From: Vibrio hepatarius
GTDB taxonomy: Bacteria; Pseudomonadota; Gammaproteobacteria; Enterobacterales; Vibrionaceae
Length of the DNA stretch: 64,000 nucleotides
Direction of reading: 5' to 3'
Assembly (NCBI RefSeq): GCF_011806575.1
Contig: NZ_JAATOO010000020.1
Location: 1-64,000, forward strand
Position 1 is the first letter of the stretch; every line of letters begins with the position of its first letter. The notes beneath the pieces are model-generated. The model saw nothing but the letters and a program-made list of their open reading frames with translations. It was not told the origin of the DNA and searched no databases. Below are positions 1 to 7,173 of the stretch, piece after piece. Made by a program: the position numbers and the translations under genes.

Positions 1-2
1 AT

Positions 3-236
3 AAAGTAATAGACAACCTAGATGACCTAGAAGCATTTCTACTCAGCGTAGAGAGCGGCTTATTGGGTTTACAAAACGTCGCGGGCGTCGCAATGGCAAC
101 GCAAAACTCAACTGGTCGCCACTTTGTTGCAGTGCTTGACGACAAACATCAACTGCTACTTGGCCACTGGGTGACAGAAGAAGTCTTCAATACTGGTCAA
201 GAACTGGTGCGCAACGGCCCAAAACGCCCACATTAA
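3..236 (+). CDS. C-terminal end of an unknown protein (5' truncated by window edge)
   Basis: An open frame runs from the window edge to a TAA at 234-236 and gives about 77 residues ending in GPKRPH. The N-terminus lies outside the window. I see no motif I can assign; the visible part is a mixed alpha/beta-looking soluble segment with no membrane stretch. A strong hairpin follows seven bases after the stop, which supports this as the true 3' end of a gene. I do not recognise the family. Confidence 0.6.
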   Translation, partial: KVIDNLDDLEAFLLSVESGLLGLQNVAGVAMATQNSTGRHFVAVLDDKHQLLLGHWVTEEVFNTGQELVRNGPKRPH

Positions 237-242
237 CAAAAA

Positions 243-273
243 AGCCAGCACTCTAACGTGCTGGCTTTCTTAT
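243..273 (+). terminator. Rho-independent terminator
   Basis: Perfect 9-bp stem AGCCAGCAC / GTGCTGGCT with a 6-nt loop, followed by a T-rich stretch. It sits just after the truncated first gene. An A-run precedes the stem, so it could also act for the leftward gene ending at 302. Confidence 0.85.
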
Positions 274-301
274 TTTAGTGCCGCCATTTTCCGTAGAAAC
301 A

Positions 302-1396
302 TTAACGCGCTTCTAACGGATAAGAACGGTAACTCCACATACCATACGTTCTCAGTGCATCACGGTAGATACCTAATACTTCGCTGTCGCTCGCTTCTTT
401 TAACTCTTCAAGAGGCTTATCTGGGTAAGCAACAGTATCGAACGTAATGCCTTGTGGACCAGTTTGCCAACTTGCGATTTCAAACAGAGTTTGGCCACGT
501 CGAACGTGACTGGCGGAACTGATAATGGTGGCGTGGTCGATATTGTGTCGCGCCAGTGCATAGCTACTGAATAACGCATTACCCACGGTGCTGGTTGCGT
601 AGTTTTCTTCGATGATGCGGTCGGCGCTGACGCCTTTTGCGATCAACCAGTCTGCCATCAGTTTGCCTTCAGTTTTGTGATTCTTCGGCACCCCCCCAGT
701 CAGAACAATCACCGCATCTTGGTCGGCTTTTGCCATCTTCAAGGTGGTTTCTAAACGCTGTACTAAGATATCGTGCATTGAACCGTCTGGGTTAAGCGCA
801 TAACCTAGCGTAACGATAGCGCGGTTGCCTGAGGTGGTGTTTTCTGCCTTATCTTTTAGCGGCGTTGCTATTACGCGGTCAACGGTAGCAAAGATCCTTT
901 TCAAGTCGGCCTCGCGCCCGGGATTGAGTTTCGCCAGCGCTTGCATGTGCTTGGCTGAACTCGCGTCGTCACCTTTGAAACGAGTCCACACCGCTAGGTA
1001 AGAATGAAGATCGACATCATCCGGCGCGACAGACAGAGCTTGATTAAACAGTTCAATCGCTTTATCAACATTCTTGTTGTAGATCTGTGCATTGGCGGCA
1101 GAGATCAGCAAATCGGTACGGTAAGGTTCTAATTCATAAGCCTCCAGCAAACGACTGGTCACGATCTCCATATTGCTTGGCATTTTCGCGGTAAAACCCG
1201 CGTGCGAAATACGTGATGGCGATTTAAAAGCAGTCAACGCGTCTTGTAACAGTTGATCGACCACTTGGCGCTTAGTTACAAATTGCGAGTACTCCACCGA
1301 CGACTGGATGGTTGAATGGTTATCAGCTAGTGAATACATAGGGGCAGATAGTGCGATAACACTACCCAAAGCGATGGCAATTATATTTTTCTTCAT
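302..1396 (-). CDS. Secreted TPR-containing YdcF/ElyC-type (DUF218) protein
   Basis: The 364-residue product starts with a clear signal peptide (MKKN, a hydrophobic stretch, likely cleavage after about residue 24), so it is probably periplasmic. Residues about 80-160 look like two TPR-type helical repeats (an AANAQIYNKNVDKAIELFNQAL segment is typical). Residues about 190-340 match the DUF218 fold: NRAIVTLGYAL, then VIVLTGG, then a GVSADRIIEENYATSTVGNA motif shared with YdcF, SanA and ElyC. Members of that family are linked to cell-envelope functions, but no reaction is firmly known. The gene stands alone. The TPR-plus-DUF218 architecture is reasonably certain; the biological role is not. Confidence 0.8.
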   Translation of the reverse strand: MKKNIIAIALGSVIALSAPMYSLADNHSTIQSSVEYSQFVTKRQVVDQLLQDALTAFKSPSRISHAGFTAKMPSNMEIVTSRLLEAYELEPYRTDLLISAANAQIYNKNVDKAIELFNQALSVAPDDVDLHSYLAVWTRFKGDDASSAKHMQALAKLNPGREADLKRIFATVDRVIATPLKDKAENTTSGNRAIVTLGYALNPDGSMHDILVQRLETTLKMAKADQDAVIVLTGGVPKNHKTEGKLMADWLIAKGVSADRIIEENYATSTVGNALFSSYALARHNIDHATIISSASHVRRGQTLFEIASWQTGPQGITFDTVAYPDKPLEELKEASDSEVLGIYRDALRTYGMWSYRSYPLEAR

Positions 1397-1554
1397 TGGT
1401 CTAATTTCCTAATACGGACAAGCAAGTGAATCATTCGATTATAAATTTCACCTGTGAAGAATATGTGACTTCAATCCCATGCATATTAGACTCACTGAAA
1501 AGTTGAGTAAATTCGTGACAATGAGCCCAGCAAAAATAAGGCGTTAGCACGCAA

Positions 1555-1579
1555 AAAGCCCTCCAGCGGAGGGCTTTGT
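1555..1579 (-). terminator. Terminator of the PTS operon
   Basis: Perfect stem AAAGCCCTCC / GGAGGGCTTT with an AGC loop, 16 bases beyond the stop of the EIIC gene. Read on the minus strand it is followed by a short T-run. Confidence 0.85.
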
Positions 1580-1594
1580 CAGACAGCCTTTGCT

Positions 1595-2851
1595 TTATCG
1601 AACAATCAGGCCAAGAATGATACCGACAGCGCCGAAGTCTGCGTCACTGAAGGTGGTGTTCGCGTAACCTAAATCACCCAGTACTGGCATTAGGAACACT
1701 GGCAGGAAGGTGATCAAAAGACCTTGAGCAAATGCCCCTAAGATTGCGCCTCGGCGACCACCTGTCGCGTTACCAAATACACCCGCAGCTGCGCCGACGA
1801 AGAAGTGTGGTACAACGCCAGGGATAATTACCGTCAAGCCCATCATGTAAAGCAAGCCCATACCTACTAAGCCTGCCGCAAAGCTCGATAAGAAACCAAC
1901 CAATACCGCGTTTGGTGCGTAAGGGAACACAACTGGGCAGTCTAGTGCCGGTTTTGCATTTGGAACCAGCTTATCTGAAATACCTTTAAATGCAGGTACG
2001 ATTTCCGCGATAACCATACGTACACCTTGCAAGATGACGTACACACCAGCAGCAAAACTGATGGATTGCATGAGTGCGAACATAAACCAGTGTTTACCAC
2101 CGCTGACTTCACGGACAAAGTCACCACCAGCGAACAGGCAAGTCACAATAAAGATGATGCTCATGGTAAACGAAATTGCGACTGGCGTATCACGCAAGAA
2201 CAACAAGCTCTTTGGTACGTCCATATCTTCGGTAGAGTGCTCTTTGTTACCCAGTTTGCTACCGATTGCACCCGCTAAAACATAAGACAAAGTGGAAAAG
2301 TGACCAATCGCAACATCATCCGAACCTGTGACTTGCTTCATGTACTTGTTCGCCATCGCTGGGAACAGCACCATAACAATGCCCACAGTAATAGAGCCTA
2401 CCGCAATCAATGACACACCTGACATGCCGCTTGATGCAAGAATTGCCGCCACCATCATCGACATAAACAGCGTGTGGTGGCCAGTCAGGAAGATATATTT
2501 CCATGGCGTAAGTCGTGCGATAGCGATATTGACTAACATCGCAAACAACATGATCATGGCCATCTCTTTACCAAACGATTTTTGTGCGATAGAAACGATC
2601 GCTTCGTTGTTTGGAACGACACCAGAGATGCCAAACGCTTCTTGGAAAATCGTCGCGAAATCACCCAAAGACGACACAACCAGACCAGCACCAGCGCCAA
2701 GGATGACAAAACCCATTATGGTTTTTACAGTGCCTTTAATCACCTCGGTGATAGGCTTTTGCTGCGCAACCAAACCGATCAACGCAATCAAACCAACCAA
2801 AACAGCTGGCTCGGACAACACATCCTGCATTAAGAAGTTAAAGAACTCCAT
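1595..2851 (-). CDS. PTS ascorbate-type permease, EIIC component (UlaA/SgaT family)
   Basis: A 418-residue polytopic membrane protein with about ten hydrophobic segments and the family-typical stretches LTGHHTLFMS and GNATGGRRGAILGAF. UlaA-family proteins form the translocation channel of a phosphotransferase system that brings in and phosphorylates L-ascorbate or a related compound. The start at 2851 is supported by an AAGGAGG ribosome binding site 6-7 bases upstream. It is the last gene of an EIIA-EIIB-EIIC operon. None of the ascorbate catabolic enzymes (UlaD, E, F or G) is visible nearby, and the linked regulator is LacI-type rather than the DeoR-type UlaR. The true substrate is therefore open. 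Confidence 0.85.
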   Translation of the reverse strand: MEFFNFLMQDVLSEPAVLVGLIALIGLVAQQKPITEVIKGTVKTIMGFVILGAGAGLVVSSLGDFATIFQEAFGISGVVPNNEAIVSIAQKSFGKEMAMIMLFAMLVNIAIARLTPWKYIFLTGHHTLFMSMMVAAILASSGMSGVSLIAVGSITVGIVMVLFPAMANKYMKQVTGSDDVAIGHFSTLSYVLAGAIGSKLGNKEHSTEDMDVPKSLLFLRDTPVAISFTMSIIFIVTCLFAGGDFVREVSGGKHWFMFALMQSISFAAGVYVILQGVRMVIAEIVPAFKGISDKLVPNAKPALDCPVVFPYAPNAVLVGFLSSFAAGLVGMGLLYMMGLTVIIPGVVPHFFVGAAAGVFGNATGGRRGAILGAFAQGLLITFLPVFLMPVLGDLGYANTTFSDADFGAVGIILGLIVR

Positions 2852-2863
2852 TGCCTACCTCCT

Positions 2864-3151
2864 TTATAGTGCGCCCAACTCTTTTAGCGCTGCTGTTAAG
2901 CTCTCTTTCATCGCCGCTTTATCAACCATGTTTTTCAGCGAAACAATTTTGCCGTCTACACCTTGTGCGACGAGCTGTTCGGTAATGTCACTCGTGCCGA
3001 CAAAAATGTCGCAGTCGGTCCCTTTCGCAGAACCCAAATCGCAGTGATCGACCGAAGCGTCAACGTTGAGTTCTTTTAAAATGTTTTTAATGCTCATTTC
3101 CATCATTAGGCTTGTTCCTAGCCCATGACCACAGACAACCATAACTTTCAT
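2864..3151 (-). CDS. PTS EIIB component, lactose/ascorbate type (UlaB-like)
   Basis: A 95-residue cytoplasmic protein. The N-terminal CGHGLGTS motif (Cys7) is the phosphocysteine loop of UlaB/SgaB-type EIIB proteins. The chain would receive phosphate from the EIIA encoded upstream and pass it to the sugar in the EIIC channel. It lies 12 bases before EIIC and 46 bases after EIIA, on the same strand, consistent with one transcript. Length and motif agree with the family. Confidence 0.88.
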   Translation of the reverse strand: MKVMVVCGHGLGTSLMMEMSIKNILKELNVDASVDHCDLGSAKGTDCDIFVGTSDITEQLVAQGVDGKIVSLKNMVDKAAMKESLTAALKELGAL

Positions 3152-3197
3152 AATGCTCTACCTTTTTACCGTTCTTGTTCGTATTAACTGACTTGTT

Positions 3198-3641
3198 TTA
3201 GTACTTTTCTATAATGTTGCGAATCGCCGCTACATCCGTCGCTTCGCAGATTTTCTGCACATGCTCTTCGTTCATAAACAGCTCGGCCAATTGTGCAATT
3301 GCGTTAACATGGCTACTGCTATCAGTTGCGGCGAGTGTCACCAGCAAACGAACCGGGTCGTTTTCATCCGCGTCAAAATTCACTCCGTTACGGATCACAG
3401 TGAGGCTCAACGCCAATCGATTCACTCCGTCTTCCGGTCGTGCATGAGGCATGGCGATACCAGGACCAACCACATAGTACGGCCCCATTTCAGCGTGCGA
3501 GCGAAAAATCGCTTGAACATAACTCGAATCAATTGCGCCATTCGCAATCAGAGGCTCACAAGCGAGTTCAATCGCGTTTTGCCAGCCGTCGGCAGATTCG
3601 TGAATACGAATAACGTCTGTGCTTAATAGTTCTTTTAGCAA
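3198..3641 (-). CDS. PTS EIIA component, mannitol/fructose type (UlaC-like)
   Basis: A 147-residue protein with the GIAMPHARPEDG signature; His66 is the expected phosphorylation site in the EIIA domain shared by UlaC, MtlA and FruB. It should take phosphate from HPr and donate it to the EIIB encoded next. It is the first gene of the PTS operon, and its upstream region carries several palindromic operators shared with the divergent LacI-type regulator. Overall the operon is EIIA, EIIB, EIIC in separate chains. Confidence 0.87.
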   Translation of the reverse strand: MLKELLSTDVIRIHESADGWQNAIELACEPLIANGAIDSSYVQAIFRSHAEMGPYYVVGPGIAMPHARPEDGVNRLALSLTVIRNGVNFDADENDPVRLLVTLAATDSSSHVNAIAQLAELFMNEEHVQKICEATDVAAIRNIIEKY

Positions 3642-3730
3642 TGTCTGGCTCCTCTTCTACGTTTACCTCGTTATCAGCTGGTGCAATAGTAACCAGTCGA
3701 GTTATACGTTTTTGTGATTAAAATCTCATT

Positions 3731-3821
3731 TGATAGCGCTACCTGATAGCGCTATCAATAGTTGTGATAACGCTATCATTATTATTGGCTGGATTGATGA
3801 TTTTGTGTGATAGCGCTATCA
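3731..3821. promoter_or_regulatory. Operator cluster near the PTS promoter (GATAGCGCTATC palindromes)
   Basis: GATAGCGCTATC occurs as a perfect 12-bp palindrome at 3745-3756 and as a 14-bp TGATAGCGCTATCA palindrome at 3808-3821. A variant GATAACGCTATC lies at 3766-3777 and a partial copy GATAGCGCTA at 3732-3741. The symmetric CG-centred form is typical of LacI/GntR-family operators. The copies lie about 90-180 bp before the EIIA start, so they likely bind the divergent regulator and repress the PTS operon. Confidence 0.8.
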
Positions 3822-4067
3822 TTTTTATGAGCAGTAGATAATCTAACCGTTTGGAATACGCATAAGTTGAGATATTTTTGAAGATGACTTTGCAGCGACA
3901 CTCAAGCGAACCGAAGATCTCGCCGAGTTGATTTTGATAAGTAACCAGTCACTTATCCATAGTTATACTCAGACGGTGTTAGATGCTGAATGATGCTGTT
4001 AGAACGAGAAAAAACAGTTACATAGAGCACATTGCAAGTGCCTAACTCTCGCGTTGATAGCAAATTA

Positions 4068-4081
4068 TGATAGCGTTATCA
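4068..4081. promoter_or_regulatory. Fifth palindromic operator, next to the regulator gene
   Basis: TGATAGCGTTATCA, one base away from the perfect palindrome at 3808-3821, lies 46 bp before the start of the LacI-type gene at 4128. This placement suggests autoregulation, and perhaps DNA looping with the operators near 3731-3821. Confidence 0.75.
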
Positions 4082-4127
4082 TGATTGCCTTATGTAATGT
4101 TGTACCACTGAATTATCTGGAGTCCTG

Positions 4128-5141
4128 ATGTCTGAACCGCGTAAACGTCGTAGCACTGGCCGAGTTACACTCGCCGAAGTCGCAAAGCTTGCTGGCGTGG
4201 GAACAATGACGGTTTCTCGAGCACTGAGAACACCCGATCAGGTTTCAGACAAATTAAGAGAACAGATCCAAAAAGCGGTTGATGAATTAGGTTATATCCC
4301 AAACAAAGCCGCTGGTGCGTTAGCTTCCGGGCAAAGCTATTCGGTCGCAGTGTTGTTGCCGTCTTTGAAAGAGAAAGCCTGTACCGATTTTATGGGTTCA
4401 TTTCAGCAGCAGATGAACAAAAAAGGCTATCAACTGCTGTTGGGTTACACCAACTACTCTTCCGACCAAGAAGAAGAGCTACTGCAAACCCTGATTGCGA
4501 GTAGTCCAGCGGCTATCGTTTTGTTCGGCAGCGAGCACTCAGACAAAACACTGCAAACCTTACAAAGTGCCAGAGTTCCGGTGATGGAAATCGCCGAACT
4601 GAATTCAGATTCAACCTATTTGAATGTCGGCGTAGATCATGGCGAGATCGGCAAAGTCATGACCGACTTTCTGATCGATCACGACTTTAAGAACATTGGA
4701 TTTATCGGCGCTCGCGGCAATCACTCTATTTTGCGTAAACAGCTGCGCGGCTGGCAAAATGGCATGCTTAAAGGCTACCTTCCACCTGACCATTTCTACA
4801 CAACGCATGATGGTCCTAGCCTTGAGTTTGGCGCTGAAGGTGTGGCTAAGTTGCTGCTGCGTGAACAGAATTTAGACGCGATTATCTGTAGCCATGAAGA
4901 AATCGCGATTGGTGCGATGTTTGAATGCCAGCGCCGAGCGATCAAGCTGCCGGACGAACTGACCATTGTTTGTCTGGATGGCTCGCAACTGTGTGAAAAG
5001 TGTCACCCTCCGCTCACCGCAATTCATATTAACTACGAAAAAATGGGTATCGAAGCGGCAGAGCAATTAATTTCAGCAATTAATAATCAAGAAGAAGTAT
5101 TTGAATCGACCAATATTGGCTTTACGCTTCGCCAAGCTTAG
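4128..5141 (+). CDS. LacI-family transcriptional regulator, GntR-like
   Basis: A 337-residue protein. The N-terminal HTH is clear (about residues 12-60: VTLAEVAKLAGVGTMTVSRAL, then a hinge ELGYIPNKAAGALASG). It is followed by a periplasmic-binding-protein-like sensor domain beginning AVLLPSLK. The HTH and the phrase VSDKLREQIQKAVDELGYIPN resemble the gluconate regulator GntR. A good GGAG site precedes the start. Five palindromes lie between it and the PTS operon, so it probably controls the PTS and itself. E. coli ula genes use a DeoR-type regulator, so this pairing is different. The inducer cannot be told from sequence. Confidence 0.87.
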   Translation: MSEPRKRRSTGRVTLAEVAKLAGVGTMTVSRALRTPDQVSDKLREQIQKAVDELGYIPNKAAGALASGQSYSVAVLLPSLKEKACTDFMGSFQQQMNKKGYQLLLGYTNYSSDQEEELLQTLIASSPAAIVLFGSEHSDKTLQTLQSARVPVMEIAELNSDSTYLNVGVDHGEIGKVMTDFLIDHDFKNIGFIGARGNHSILRKQLRGWQNGMLKGYLPPDHFYTTHDGPSLEFGAEGVAKLLLREQNLDAIICSHEEIAIGAMFECQRRAIKLPDELTIVCLDGSQLCEKCHPPLTAIHINYEKMGIEAAEQLISAINNQEEVFESTNIGFTLRQA

Positions 5142-5240
5142 TTAATTAATAATCTTTATTAACATTTAAATATCATAATAAGCCAATAAAGTTATAATGA
5201 GATTAACTTTAAGTTGGCTTATTTATTAACATATAAAACA

Positions 5241-5291
5241 AAGAGCAGATATATTATTTCTTAAACTATAAGAAATGATATATCTGCTCTT
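5241..5291. terminator. Very long perfect hairpin, likely terminator of the LacI-type gene
   Basis: A 23-bp stem (14 bp AAGAGCAGATATAT, one T-G wobble position, then 8 bp ATTTCTTA) closes on a 5-nt loop. It begins 100 bases after the regulator stop. It is longer than a normal terminator and could also be a stable RNA end. Confidence 0.7.
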
Positions 5292-5300
5292 CTTAATATT

Positions 5301-5332
5301 TAAAGTGGCAGATTAAATCACCTGCCACTTTA
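5301..5332. terminator. Second hairpin between convergent genes
   Basis: Perfect 11-bp stem TAAAGTGGCAG / CTGCCACTTTA with a 10-nt loop, 12 bases beyond the stop of the leftward triple-RidA gene. Probably its terminator. Confidence 0.75.
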
Positions 5333-5343
5333 ATTTATGCAAG

Positions 5344-6609
5344 TTATGCTTGAGGTGGAGTACCTTCGCCGTTAGAAACAACCGCGTCGATCTGTACTGA
5401 TGCGCCCATTGGCAGAGCCGCAACACCCACTACCGTTCTTGCTGGTAGGTCACCGCTGAAGAAGCTTGGGTACACTTCGTTGATTGCATCGATATCGGCC
5501 ATATCGGTTACGTGGATGTTCACTTTCACCAAGTCATCCATTACGTGGTTGATGCTTTCAACAATCGCTTTAATGTTGTTTAGACACTGAGCCGCTTGCT
5601 CTTTTGCACCGCTAGCCACAAGTGCATTGCTTTGTGCTTCTAGAGGAAGTTGAGCAGCAATGTGGTTGTAGTGAGAAAACGCGACAGTTTGCGTGTACAG
5701 CGGGTTCAATGGTGCTTGATCTGTGTTGTTTGCACGAATAACAATGCCATGGCGATCTTCAACTTCCTGAGGAGGTGTACCGTCACCGTGAGAAACAACC
5801 GCGTCCATTTGAACAAGCGCGCCCATAGGCAATGCTGAAGCCGCAACAACCGTACGTGCTGGAACGTAAGCCACCGTTCTAGCAATTGCAGAATCAGGGA
5901 AGAAGGTCATGTACACTTCGTTCACTGCTTCAACGTCAGCTAGGTTAGTGACGTAAATAGTCACTTTCACGATGTCGTCTAGTGGTACGTCGATGCTTTC
6001 AAGAATAGTCTTGATGTTACGTAGACACTGAGCAGATTGCTCTTTAATGCCGCCCGCAACCAGCGCGCCTGTGGTTGGATCAACAGGTAGCTGAGCAGAA
6101 ACGTTGTTGTAGTGTGAGAATGCGACCGTCTGTGTAGAAAGCGCGTGAGTTGGTGCTAGCTCTGTGTTTCTAACTAACTTGATTAGGTCACAAGGCTCTT
6201 GGCAAGGCGTACCTTCACCGTTAGAAATTACCGCATCAATTTGTACTAGTGCGTCGCTCATTGGCAATGCCGCCACCGCAACAACCGTGCGAGTCGGCGC
6301 GTAGCCGTTGAAGAAAGTGGCATACACTTCGTCTACCGCTGCCATGTCTTCGATGTTTTTCAGGAAAACATTCACTTTTACGACGTCTTCCATTACATGG
6401 TCGATGCTTTCAACAATCGCTTTAAGGTTGTTCAAACATTGTTTAACTTGGTCTTTTACATCACCAACAACAATTTCACCCGTTGCTGGGTTAACCGGTA
6501 GCTGCGCAGAAATATTATTGTAGTGAGAGAATGCAACTGTCTGTGTAGAGAAAGCATTTACTGGTGCATTTTCTGTATTTCTTGAAACTTTAATGATACC
6601 GCCACTCAT
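5344..6609 (-). CDS. Three tandem RidA (YjgF/UK114) domains in one protein
   Basis: The 421-residue protein consists of three RidA-like repeats: about residues 1-135, 142-278 and 286-418. Each has TQTVAFSHYN, (S/A)AQLPV, a QCLxNIKxIxESI helix, a VKVNxxxTDMADxxAVNEVY segment and ARTVVxxAALPM. Single-domain RidA (about 130 residues) forms trimers and hydrolyses reactive enamine/imine intermediates such as 2-aminoacrylate; here a trimer could be encoded in one chain. The arginine of the RidA active site is kept (R107, R252, R391). The position of E. coli Glu120 is Gln in all three repeats (Q123, Q267, Q406), and the usual GPY tyrosine appears to be Ser/Thr. Repeat 2 carries a short internal duplication (ARTVAYVP-ARTVVA). 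The gene diverges from an orphan trpB. Confidence 0.85.
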   Translation of the reverse strand: MSGGIIKVSRNTENAPVNAFSTQTVAFSHYNNISAQLPVNPATGEIVVGDVKDQVKQCLNNLKAIVESIDHVMEDVVKVNVFLKNIEDMAAVDEVYATFFNGYAPTRTVVAVAALPMSDALVQIDAVISNGEGTPCQEPCDLIKLVRNTELAPTHALSTQTVAFSHYNNVSAQLPVDPTTGALVAGGIKEQSAQCLRNIKTILESIDVPLDDIVKVTIYVTNLADVEAVNEVYMTFFPDSAIARTVAYVPARTVVAASALPMGALVQMDAVVSHGDGTPPQEVEDRHGIVIRANNTDQAPLNPLYTQTVAFSHYNHIAAQLPLEAQSNALVASGAKEQAAQCLNNIKAIVESINHVMDDLVKVNIHVTDMADIDAINEVYPSFFSGDLPARTVVGVAALPMGASVQIDAVVSNGEGTPPQA

Positions 6610-7173
6610 GAAATTCTGATCCTTATGTAGAGTAAAGAAATATTATATTTATCGTTATTTGAATAAATTCTTTTATTTATGAAGTGACGGAATAGTAAGT
6701 GAAATGGACCGGTGCAAATGTGATAAAAATCAAAATATAATTTCACTAGACTGGTTGGAAAATTCGGATAATTAATCAGTGCGCGACTAATTATCCGCAT
6801 TATTGTTCTAAATTAAGCAAATGATGAATATTTAATTCTATTGATTCGTTAAACCTGAATATTCACCCACAGGGTCACCCTACGGAAGTCTGTGGTTTTT
6901 GTTCGGTTCTGATAGATTGTTCACAATAAAAACGCACAAATTGGCGCTATGTCACCTTCTAAGCGCTTGTTCAAACGATATAACTGCATAAACATTCTCT
7001 CGCTCTGATTTGCCCTTGCGCTTTCAAACCTGAAAGTGAATGTACTCGGCAGTTGCCTTGTATCAACTCACTAGTTCGCGAGAACACCATCACGCTTTAC
7101 ACAACTGATTACTCACATCCTGCTTGGTTTAGGTATAAATGTATCAATACCCTCATTCACTAGGACGTAAACA
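6610..7173. other. 564-bp divergent intergenic region
   Basis: Separates the leftward triple-RidA gene from the rightward trpB. Apart from the FNR/CRP-like site it holds a weak hairpin (CCACAG at 6867-6872 with CTGTGG at 6890-6895, followed by a run of T). That could be an attenuator-like terminator about 280 bp before trpB. I see no convincing leader peptide or full TrpR operator. Confidence 0.4.
6720..6733. promoter_or_regulatory. FNR- or CRP-like site upstream of the triple-RidA gene
   Basis: GTGATAAAAATCAA matches the FNR consensus TTGAT-N4-ATCAA at all but one base. It also overlaps a CRP-like TGTGA-N6-TCAAA. It lies about 110 bp before the RidA start. Which factor binds cannot be settled by eye. 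Confidence 0.4.

Noticed and set aside
2328..3047. 239-codon open frame antisense to the PTS EIIC/EIIB genes
   Set aside because: Opposite recognised PTS genes and spans their junction; composition typical of an antisense shadow.
6606..6800. 64-residue leftward frame upstream of the triple-RidA gene
   Set aside because: AT-rich intergenic sequence with the FNR/CRP-like site inside; no ribosome site and no protein-like composition.
7070..7085. TrpR-like half site (ACTAGT) before trpB
   Set aside because: Only one arm matches; the other arm of the TrpR palindrome is absent, so I cannot support an operator.
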